Origin: Zoogloeaceae bacterium
GTDB taxonomy: Bacteria; Pseudomonadota; Gammaproteobacteria; Burkholderiales; Rhodocyclaceae
Length of the DNA: 9,633 nt
Reading direction: 5' to 3'
Assembly (NCBI GenBank): GCA_031274855.1
Contig: JAISPO010000071.1
Location: 1-9,633 of the forward strand
The translations under genes were made by a program, and so were the position numbers. The notes beneath the pieces are model-generated. The model was not told where the DNA came from. It ran no database searches and was given only the letters and a program-made list of their open reading frames with translations. Within the stretch, counting starts at the first letter, position 1. Each line of letters starts with the position of its first letter. Shown piece after piece: positions 1 through 7,400 of this stretch.

Positions 1-44
1 TCAGGAAATATTTGCTCACTATTTTCAAAGCACAGTGAGGCGGC

Positions 45-74
45 TTGCCTTTACTCTTGGTAAAGTTCTGTAAA
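45..74 (+). promoter_or_regulatory. Weak candidate sigma70-like promoter for the efflux operon
   Basis: A TTGCCT hexamer at 45-50 (4 of 6 matches to TTGACA) and TGTAAA at 69-74 (4 of 6 to TATAAT) are separated by 18 bases. They lie in the only AT-rich, gene-free stretch upstream of the first gene of the operon. If they are used, transcription would start near 81-83, giving a leader of only about 15 bases before the ATG at 97. Both boxes are poor matches, and the operon could also be transcribed from a promoter left of the window. Confidence 0.25.
49..65. promoter_or_regulatory. Perfect 6-5-6 inverted repeat, possible operator
   Basis: CTTTAC at 49-54 and its exact reverse complement GTAAAG at 60-65 flank the 5-base spacer TCTTG. 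The dyad lies about 30 bases before the first efflux gene and almost fills the spacer of the candidate promoter. A dyad within a lengthened promoter spacer is the layout of MerR-family operators, and RND operons are often controlled locally. No regulator gene is present in the window and I do not recognise the motif as a known operator, so its role is inferred from position and symmetry only. Confidence 0.3.
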
Positions 75-96
75 TCTTTCCTGCCGCTTCCCTGCC

Positions 97-1347
97 ATGA
101 CTATTGCCAACTCTCTGTCGGGCTTGATTGGCCCTCTGCGCCGCCATCCGTGGTGGTTCCTTGTTTTATTGCTGGCGCTTATCGCTGCCGGTGTTTTCTA
201 CACCCGCGCCGGCGGTTCCGGTAGCGGTTCGCCGGAGGCGGCGAAAGCGGGCGGGCGCGGGGCGGGCGGGCCGCTGCCGATCACGGTTTCTGAGGTGACG
301 CTCAAGGATATGCCGGTCTGGTTGCCGGGGATCGGGACTGCGGTGCCGCGCAATCTGGCGACGGTGCGCGTGCGGGTCGATGGGCTGCTGCTCGGCATCC
401 ATTTCACTGAGGGGCAGATGGTCAAGGCCGGACAGCTGCTGGCGGAAATCGACCCCGCGCCTTTCGAGGCGCAACTGGCGCAGGCCAACGGCCAGTTGGC
501 GCGTGACACTGCCCAGTTGAACAACGCCCGCCTCGATCTGGAACGCTACCGTGATCTTTGGGCCAAGGATTCGATTGCCAAACAGCAGCTCGATACGCAG
601 GAGGCGCTTGTCCGGCAGTACGAGGGCACGGTGGAAAATGGCCGCGGCGCGGTAGCCACGGCAAAATTGCAACTGGACTACACGCGCGTCATCGCGCCGG
701 TCTCCGGCCGCATCGGGCTGCGGCAGGTGGATCCGGGCAATCAAGTCCATGCTTCTGATGCCAATGGCATCGCTTCCATTGCGCAAATACAGCCGATGAC
801 AGTGATTTTCGCCGTGCCGGAAACGCAGGTGCCGCGCATCAACCGGCGGCTGGCGGGCGGCGAGCTTTTAGTTGTTGAAGCGTGGGATCGCGAGCAGAAA
901 AATCTGCTGGCCAAGGGGCGGTTGCTCACGACCGACAACCAGATCGACCCCGCCACTGGCACCATCAAGCTGAAAGCTGAATTCGCCAACGCCGACAGCC
1001 AGCTTTTCCCCAATCAGTTCGTCAATGCCCGCCTGCTGCTCGGTACGCAGCAGGAGGCAATCGTGGTACCTGCCGCTGCCGTGCTGCGCGGCAGTCAAGG
1101 TTCCTTCGTCTATACGGTCGACGCCGAAAATACCGTCAAGTCGGTGCCGGTCAAATCGGGCATTGCCGATGGCAGCCTCATGTCAGTCGAGGGCGCGTTG
1201 AAGGCGGGCGACCGTGTTGTCCTCGATGGCAGCGACAATCTGCGCGATGGCGCGAAGGTTGAGGTCATTACCGTGGAACAGCGCCAGCAGGCGCAAGCGC
1301 CGGCGGCAGGCAAGGGAAAAGGTACTTCGAGGGCTAATCCGAAATGA
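97..1347 (+). CDS. mdtA: RND efflux periplasmic adaptor (membrane fusion protein), MdtA/MuxA-like
   Basis: This 416-residue protein (E. coli MdtA is about 415) is the periplasmic adaptor linking the RND pump to the outer-membrane channel. A short N-terminal segment ending RRHP precedes one membrane anchor at residues 19-36. There is no lipobox, so it is anchored by that helix rather than by lipid. A Gly/Ser/Ala-rich linker (about 39-60) follows. The two halves of the lipoyl/barrel-sandwich domain are at about 90-119 (VRVDG..., with HFTEGQMVKAGQLLAEID) and 195-222 (IAPVSGRIGLR, beginning at residue 199). The region between them, about 120-190, is the Gln/Ala/Leu-rich alpha-helical hairpin that contacts the channel. 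The beta-barrel domain contains TTDNQIDPATGTIKLKA, close to the MdtA version. A membrane-proximal domain follows, then a Lys-rich tail (about 398-416). An in-frame stop at 61-63 and no upstream start codon fix the start at 97, although no Shine-Dalgarno is visible. It is the first gene of a four-gene efflux operon. Confidence 0.93.
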   Translation: MTIANSLSGLIGPLRRHPWWFLVLLLALIAAGVFYTRAGGSGSGSPEAAKAGGRGAGGPLPITVSEVTLKDMPVWLPGIGTAVPRNLATVRVRVDGLLLGIHFTEGQMVKAGQLLAEIDPAPFEAQLAQANGQLARDTAQLNNARLDLERYRDLWAKDSIAKQQLDTQEALVRQYEGTVENGRGAVATAKLQLDYTRVIAPVSGRIGLRQVDPGNQVHASDANGIASIAQIQPMTVIFAVPETQVPRINRRLAGGELLVVEAWDREQKNLLAKGRLLTTDNQIDPATGTIKLKAEFANADSQLFPNQFVNARLLLGTQQEAIVVPAAAVLRGSQGSFVYTVDAENTVKSVPVKSGIADGSLMSVEGALKAGDRVVLDGSDNLRDGAKVEVITVEQRQQAQAPAAGKGKGTSRANPK

Positions 1348-1352
1348 AACCG

Positions 1353-1412
1353 GGGTTTCCCCTCCCCCGCTCGCGGCCCCCATCCCAACCTTCCCCCGCA
1401 AGCGGGGGAAGG
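1353..1412. repeat. GC-rich REP-like dispersed repeat, probably partial or degenerate
   Basis: The gap between the adaptor and pump genes is filled by a C-rich block followed by a perfect hairpin. Read on the - strand, it has the form of a hairpin head followed by TTGGGATGGGGGC. That arrangement resembles short palindromic repeats found between genes in many copies in beta- and other proteobacterial genomes, which are often mistranslated as FPRLRGKVGMG-type peptides. The assignment rests on this resemblance. Dispersal cannot be shown within one window because only one copy is present. Outer boundaries are approximate. Confidence 0.5.
1389..1412. repeat. Perfect inverted repeat, 11-bp arms with 2-base centre (hairpin)
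   Basis: CCTTCCCCCGC at 1389-1399 and GCGGGGGAAGG at 1402-1412 are exact reverse complements around AA. In RNA this gives a stem of about 10 mostly G-C pairs closed by a CAAG tetraloop. No T-run follows, so it is not a typical intrinsic terminator. The 3' arm overlaps the ribosome-binding site of the next gene. Known roles of such elements between cistrons include protecting upstream mRNA from 3' exonucleases and reducing downstream expression. Confidence 0.85.
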
Positions 1413-1414
1413 AG
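1409..1414 (+). promoter_or_regulatory. Shine-Dalgarno of the MdtB-like pump gene, inside the hairpin arm
   Basis: AAGGAG sits 6 bases before the ATG at 1421 and is the only strong ribosome-binding site seen in the operon. It decides the start of the first pump gene. Its first four bases belong to the 3' arm of the perfect hairpin at 1389-1412, so the folded mRNA would partly hide it. Confidence 0.75.
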
Positions 1415-1420
1415 AAGTCA

Positions 1421-4400
1421 ATGAATCCTTCGCGCATTTTCATTCTGCGGCCGGTCGCCACCTCGCTGTTGATGGTGGCGATTCTGCTGGTCGGGCTGGT
1501 GGCTTACCGCTTCCTGCCGATTTCGGCGCTGCCCGAAGTGGATTACCCGACCATACAGGTGATGGCGCTTTATCCGGGCGCCAGCCCGCAGGTGGTCACC
1601 TCCTCGATCACCGCGCCGCTGGAGCGGCAGTTCGGGCAGATGCCCGGACTGGCCGAAATGTCCTCGACCAGTTCGGGCGGCGCTTCGGTCATTACGCTGC
1701 GCTTCAGCCTCAATCTCACGCTCGACGTGGCCGAGCAGGAAGTGCAGGCGGCCATCAATGCCGCCAGCAATCTGCTGCCCACCGACATGCCGCTGCCGCC
1801 GGTCTACAGCAAGGTCAATCCGGCCGACGCGCCCATCCTGACGCTGGCCGTCACCTCGCCGCTGCTGCCGGTGCCGCGCATGCACGATCTGGTCGAGTCG
1901 CGCGTGGCGATGAAAATTTCGCAAGTTCCGGGCGTCGGCATGGTCAGCATCGCGGGCGGGCGGCGACCGGCAGTGCGCATTCAGGCCAACCCGACTGCCT
2001 TGGCGAACTTGGGCCTGTCGCTCGACGATTTGCGCAACGCCATTGGCGCGGCCAACGTCAATAGCGCCAAAGGCAGCTTCGACGGCGCTTTGCGCGCTTC
2101 GACCATCGACGCCAACGATCAGTTGAAATCGCCTGAGGAATACGCAGCCCTGATCGTCGCCTACAAGAACGGCGCGCCGCTGCGTCTGCGCGACGTTGCC
2201 GATATCGTCGAGGACGCCGAAAACGTGCGTCTGGCCGCTTGGTCGGATACGCAGGAGGCGGTGATTCTCAACATCCGGCGCCAGCCGGGGGCCAATGTGA
2301 TTGAGGTGGCCGACCGCGTCAAGCAGACCCTGCCGCAACTGCGCGCCAGCCTGCCGGCCAGCATCGACATCGGCATTCTGACCGACCGCACCACCACCAT
2401 CCGCGCTTCGGTGGCCGATGTTCAATTTGAACTCGTGCTGGCGGTCGCGCTGGTTGTGATGGCGATTTTTCTTTTCCTGCGCACCCTCTCCGGCACGGTA
2501 ATTCCCGCGCTGGCCGTGCCGCTGTCGCTGGTCGGCACTTTCGCGGTGATGTATCTCTCCGGCTTTTCGATCAACAACCTGACGCTGATGGCCCTGACCA
2601 TCTCGACCGGCTTTGTCGTGGATGACGCCATTGTGATGATCGAAAACATCGCCCGTTATATCGAAGATGGCGAGGCGCCGCTACCGGCGGCCCTGAAGGG
2701 CGCGAAGCAAATCGGCTTCACCATTATTTCGCTGACGGTTTCGCTGATTGCGGTGCTCATTCCCCTGCTGTTCATGGGCGACGTGGTGGGCCGCCTGTTC
2801 CACGAGTTCGCCATCACCCTGTCAATCGCCATTCTGATTTCCGCCTTCGTTTCGCTGACCCTGACGCCCATGCTCTGCGCCCGCCTGTTGAAGCATGTGC
2901 CGGAGGCGGAGCAGGGCCGCTTCTATCATTGGAGCGGCCAGCTTTTCGAGCGCGTCATTGCCCGCTACGGCCAAATGCTGCAATGGGTGCTGGCCCGTCA
3001 ACCGGCGACGCTGGCCGTCGCCATCGCCACGCTGCTCCTGACGGTTCTCCTGTATGTCTGGATTCCCAAGGGCTTTTTTCCGGTACAGGACACCGGCGTG
3101 ATTCAGGCGATTACCGAAGCGCCGCAATCCGTCTCTTTTTCTGCCATGTCCGACCGGCAACAGGCGCTGGCTGAAGTCATTTTGCAAGATCCGGCGGTGG
3201 CGAGCCTGTCCTCGTTCATCGGCGTCGATGGCGCCAATGCCACGCTCAACAGCGGCCGCATGTTGATTAACCTGAAGCCGCTGTCTGAGCGGCCCCACGC
3301 GACGCAGGTCATCCGCGATCTGGCCGAACGCGCCCGCAGTGTCGCCGGTATTACGCTTTACATGCAGCCGGTGCAGGATTTGACGGTGGAGGACAGAGTC
3401 TCGCGCACCCAGTACCAGTTCATGCTGTCCACGCCCGACATGGCGCTGCTCAGCGCCACTGTGCCGTCGCTGGTCGAACGCCTGCGGCAAATACCGGAAC
3501 TGGCCGATGTCGCCTCCGACTTGCAGGATCAGGGCTTGCAGGCGTTTGTCGAAATCGACCGCGATGCCGCAGGCCGGATGGGCGTCACCATCGCCGCCAT
3601 CGACAACGCGCTTTACAACGCCTTCGGTCAGCGGCTGATTTCGACCATCTTCACGCAATCGAATCAGTATCGCGTCGTGCTGGAAGTGAAGCCCGATTAC
3701 AAGCTCGGCCCTGAGGCGCTGGCCAGTCTCCATGTGACCGGCGCCAACAACCAGCAGGTGCCGCTGTCCTCGGTGGCGCGCGTTGTTGAAAAACCGGCGG
3801 CGCTTGCCATCAACCATGTCGGCCAGTTTCCCGCGGCCACCATCAGCTTCAACCTCGCGCACGGCGCTTCGCTGGGCAAGGCGGTCGACGCCATTCACGA
3901 GGCCGAGGCGGAAATGAAATTGCCTGCCGCGATTGAGACCAGTTTTCAGGGTGCGGCGCTGGCCTTCAAGTCGTCGCTGACCAATACCCTGCTGCTGGTG
4001 CTGGCGGCAGTGGTCACGGTATACATCGTGCTCGGCGTGCTTTACGAAAGCTACATTCATCCGGTGACGATCCTCTCCACGTTGCCTTCCGCCGGTGTCG
4101 GCGCGTTGCTGTCGCTTTGGCTGACCGGCTCCGGCCTCGATGTGATCGGCATCATCGGCATTGTGCTGCTGATCGGCATTGTCAAAAAGAACGCCATTAT
4201 GATGATCGACTTCGCGCTGGAAGCGCAGCGCGAGCAGGGTTTACCGGCGTATGAGGCGATTTATCAAGCCAGTCTGCTACGCTTCCGGCCCATTTTGATG
4301 ACCACGCTCGCAGCCCTGTTCGGCGCGTTGCCGCTGATGCTCGGCGGCGGTTTCGGCGCGGAATTGCGTCAGCCGCTCGGCTACGCGCTGGTCGGCGGCC

Positions 4401-4495
4401 TGCTGCTCAGTCAGGTGCTGACCCTGTTCACCACGCCGGTCATTTACCTCTATTTCGACCGGCTGGCCGCCCGCATCGGCCACCGGACAGCGTGA
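1421..4495 (+). CDS. mdtB: RND multidrug efflux pump subunit, MdtB/MuxB-like
   Basis: A 1024-residue inner-membrane proton/drug antiporter subunit (E. coli MdtB is about 1040). TM1 is at about 10-30 within FILRPVATSLLMVAILL. The first periplasmic loop carries YPGASPQVV and APLERQFGQM, which match MdtB closely. TM2 begins near 335, TM8 near 855. The second periplasmic loop starts after GFFPVQDTG. The proton-relay residues of AcrB (D407, D408, K940, R971, T978) correspond here to D401, D402 (GFVVDDAIVMIEN), K923 (IVKKNAIMMID), R954 and T961 (RFRPILMT). In E. coli, MdtB assembles with MdtC as a heterotrimer, reported as two MdtB to one MdtC, and pumps substrates such as bile salts and novobiocin. 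The substrate here is unknown. The reading frame stays open upstream to an ATG at 1214, but that extension overlaps the adaptor gene and reads through the hairpin repeat. The start at 1421 has the good ribosome-binding site and matches the family N-terminus. The stop shares one base with the next start. Confidence 0.93.
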   Translation: MNPSRIFILRPVATSLLMVAILLVGLVAYRFLPISALPEVDYPTIQVMALYPGASPQVVTSSITAPLERQFGQMPGLAEMSSTSSGGASVITLRFSLNLTLDVAEQEVQAAINAASNLLPTDMPLPPVYSKVNPADAPILTLAVTSPLLPVPRMHDLVESRVAMKISQVPGVGMVSIAGGRRPAVRIQANPTALANLGLSLDDLRNAIGAANVNSAKGSFDGALRASTIDANDQLKSPEEYAALIVAYKNGAPLRLRDVADIVEDAENVRLAAWSDTQEAVILNIRRQPGANVIEVADRVKQTLPQLRASLPASIDIGILTDRTTTIRASVADVQFELVLAVALVVMAIFLFLRTLSGTVIPALAVPLSLVGTFAVMYLSGFSINNLTLMALTISTGFVVDDAIVMIENIARYIEDGEAPLPAALKGAKQIGFTIISLTVSLIAVLIPLLFMGDVVGRLFHEFAITLSIAILISAFVSLTLTPMLCARLLKHVPEAEQGRFYHWSGQLFERVIARYGQMLQWVLARQPATLAVAIATLLLTVLLYVWIPKGFFPVQDTGVIQAITEAPQSVSFSAMSDRQQALAEVILQDPAVASLSSFIGVDGANATLNSGRMLINLKPLSERPHATQVIRDLAERARSVAGITLYMQPVQDLTVEDRVSRTQYQFMLSTPDMALLSATVPSLVERLRQIPELADVASDLQDQGLQAFVEIDRDAAGRMGVTIAAIDNALYNAFGQRLISTIFTQSNQYRVVLEVKPDYKLGPEALASLHVTGANNQQVPLSSVARVVEKPAALAINHVGQFPAATISFNLAHGASLGKAVDAIHEAEAEMKLPAAIETSFQGAALAFKSSLTNTLLLVLAAVVTVYIVLGVLYESYIHPVTILSTLPSAGVGALLSLWLTGSGLDVIGIIGIVLLIGIVKKNAIMMIDFALEAQREQGLPAYEAIYQASLLRFRPILMTTLAALFGALPLMLGGGFGAELRQPLGYALVGGLLLSQVLTLFTTPVIYLYFDRLAARIGHRTA
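4181..4215 (+). repeat. 35-bp exact match to the second pump gene, copy 1
   Basis: These 35 bases, coding for the TM10 motif VKKNAIMMIDFA around the proton-relay lysine, are identical to 7246-7280 in the adjacent paralogue, 3065 bases downstream in the same reading frame. A further 20-base identity at the same offset (4274-4293 and 7339-7358) includes a shared CTA leucine codon, which is uncommon in this GC-rich sequence. Confidence 0.8.
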
Positions 4496-7400
4496 TGAAC
4501 TTCTCGCAACTTTTCATTGAGCGTCCGGTCGCCACGACCCTGCTGGCATTGGGCATTCTGCTTGCTGGCGCGATTGCCTTTTTCCGCCTGCCGGTGTCGC
4601 CGCTGCCACAGGTCGATTTCCCCACCATTTCCGTGCAGGCCGCGCTGCCCGGCGCGAGTCCCGAGACCATGGCCGCCACTGTCGCCATGCCGCTGGAACG
4701 CGCGCTGGGCCAAATCGCGGGCGTTACCGAAATTACTTCATCAAGCTCGCTCGGCTCGGCGCGTGTCACCATCCAGTTCGATCTCGACCGCGAAATCGAC
4801 GGCGCGGCGCGTGACGTGCAAGCGGCGATCAATGCGGCGCGGCCACTGCTGCCGTCCAGTCTGCCGAGTATGCCGACCTACCGGAAGGTGAATCCGGCGG
4901 ATATGCCGGTGATGATTCTGTCTCTCACCTCCGGCACTTTTTCACGCGGTCAGATGTACGACGCCGCCTCGACCATTCTGGCGCAGCGTTTGTCGCAGGT
5001 GGATGGCGTCGGTCAGGTCATGGTCAGCGGCGGCGCGTTGCCCGCCGTACGCGTCGAAATCGACCCGCAACGCCTGTCCAGTCTCGGTATCGGCCTCGAA
5101 GAAGTCCGCAGCGCCATCGTCGCCACCAACGCCAACCGGCCGCTCGGCGCGGTTGAGCGCGACGGCCGCTATTGGCAGATCGGCGCCAACGATCAGGCCA
5201 AGACCGCTGCCGAGTACCGGCCCTTGATCGTGCGCTATCAGAACAATGCCGGTGTGCGCCTCGGTGATATCGCCGAGGTCATTGATTCGGTGCAGGATGT
5301 GCGCAACTATGGCGCGGCCAACGGCAAACCGGCCATTCTGCTGGTGCTGCTCCGGCAGCCCGGCGCCAACATCATCGAGACCGTGGATCGGGTGCGGGCG
5401 CTGATACCGCACCTGCGCGACATCATTCCGGTGGCCATCGACCTCGATGTGGTGATGGATCGCACGCCGACCATACGCGGCTCGCTGCGCGAGGTCGAGC
5501 GCACGCTGGTCATTTCGGTGGCGCTGGTCATCATGGTGGTGTTTCTCTTTTTGCGCCGCGCCCGCGCCGCGCTGATTCCGAGCGTCGCGGTGCCGATCTC
5601 GCTGGTCGGCACGTTCGCCATCATGTATTTATGCGATTACAGTCTCGACAATCTTTCGCTGATGGCGCTGACCATCGCCACCGGCTTTGTCGTCGACGAT
5701 GCGATTGTCGTGCTGGAAAACATCGTCCGCCAAATCGAGTCCGGCAAACCGCCCTATCAGGCGGCGCTGATCGGCGCGCGCCAGATTGGCTTCACCATTA
5801 TTTCCATCAGCCTGTCGCTGATCGCCGTGTTCATTCCGGTGCTGATGATGGGCGGCATTGTTGGCCGCCTGTTCCGCGAATTCGCCGTCACCCTTTCCGC
5901 CGCCATTCTGGTGTCGATGGTGGTATCGCTGACCGTGACGCCGATGATGGCCGCCCACCTGTTGCCGCCGCGCGCGCGGACCCAGCCGAGCCGCCTGTCC
6001 CGCTGGGCGAAGCGCGTCACCGAGCGGCTGATGCGCGGCTATCGCCGCAGTCTGGCGTGGTCGCTGCGTTACTGGCCGGTTGTCCTGTGCCTGCTGTTCG
6101 TCGTCATCGGCCTCAATGTTTATCTCTACGTTCGCATCAGCAAGGGCTTCTTTCCGCAGCAGGACACGGGCCGCATCATGGGCAACATTCAGGCCGACCA
6201 GAGCATCTCCTTTCAGGCAATGGAGGAGAAGATGCGCAATTTCATGGCCATCGTCACCGATGATCCCGCGGTCGAAAATGTGGTGGGTTTTACCAGCGGC
6301 AGCCAGCGCAACACCGGCAGCATGTTCATTTCGCTCAAGCCGCTGCGCGAACGGAAAGCGTCCATCGACCAGATCATTGGCCGCCTGCGCGGCAAGCTCG
6401 CCCATGAACCCGGGGCCAGACTGTTTCTCGTTTCGGCGCAGGAGGTGCGCGTCGGCGGGCGGCAAAGCAACGCGGCTTTTCAATACACGCTGCAAGCCGA
6501 TGAACTCAGCGATCTGCGCCAGTGGGAGCCGATCATCCGCCGTACGCTCGCCAGCCTGCCGGAACTCGCGGATGTGAATACCGACCAGCAGGACAAGGGG
6601 CTGCAAACTTCGCTGGTCATCGACCGCGACGCCGCCACGCGGCTGGGACTCAACATGCGCGGCATCGCCGCCACGCTCAACGACGCTTTCGGCCAGCGGC
6701 AGGTATCGACCATCTACAACCCGCTCAATCAGTATCGGGTCGTCATGGAACTGGCGCCGCCGTATTTGCAAAATCCTTCGACGCTGGAAACGCTGTATTT
6801 CAGCAATGCCAGCGGCGATCAAATACCGCTCAAGGCATTTGCCCGTCTGGAGACTACTAACACGCCGCTGACTGTGAACCACCAAGGCGGTTTCCCCGCC
6901 TCGACCATCAGCTTCAACCTGCCCGAAGGCGTTACGCTCAGTCAGGCATCGGCGGCGCTGGAAAAAGCCTTGGCCGAACAGGGCGTGCCGTCCTCGATCC
7001 ACGGTAGTTTTCAAGGCACCGCCAGAGCGTTTCAGCAATCACTGTCCAGCCAGCCGCTGCTGATTCTGGCTGCCATTGTTGCCATCTACATCGTACTCGG
7101 CATCCTTTACGAAAGTCTGGTGCATCCGCTGACCATCCTGTCGACGCTGCCCTCGGCGGGCGTCGGCGCGCTGCTCGGCTTGATGGCCTTTGGTACCGAG
7201 TTCAGCATCATCGCCCTCATCGGCGTGCTGCTGCTGATCGGCATCGTCAAAAAGAACGCCATTATGATGATCGACTTCGCCATCGAGCGTCAGCGCCGCC
7301 TGAAAACCAGCGCGGGCGACGCCATTTACCGCGCCTGCCTGCTACGCTTCCGGCCCATCATCATGACGACGCTGGCCGCCATTTGCGGCGCGATCCCGCT

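Noticed and set aside
1389..1412. Hairpin as a Rho-independent terminator after the adaptor gene
   Set aside because: No T-run follows on the + strand, and the pump gene starts immediately after, so a full terminator here would split the operon from its only visible promoter region.
1214..1420. In-frame N-terminal extension of the first pump gene to an ATG at 1214
   Set aside because: It lies in another frame of the adaptor gene, reads through the hairpin repeat, and gives 69 residues with no match to the RND N-terminus. The ATG at 1421 has a clear ribosome-binding site and the expected protein start.
1110..1461. Small - strand frames containing SPSPACGGRLGWG and FPRLRGKVGMG peptides
   Set aside because: These peptides are translations of the intergenic palindromic repeat and are a common annotation artefact, not proteins.
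2822..4060. Long open frame of 412 residues on the - strand
   Set aside because: It is fully antisense to the pump gene, and its product is rich in Arg, His, Gln and Gly with no recognisable domain. Such frames arise from G/C-ending codon bias.
4492..4497. GTG at 4492 as start of the second pump gene
   Set aside because: The ATG at 4495 gives the family-like MNFSQLFIERPVA start and the common one-base stop/start overlap. The GTG adds one residue without a better ribosome-binding site.
5629..7038. Long open frame of 469 residues on the - strand
   Set aside because: It is a shadow of the second pump gene with the same low-complexity Arg/His/Gln-rich composition, no start signals and no recognisable family.
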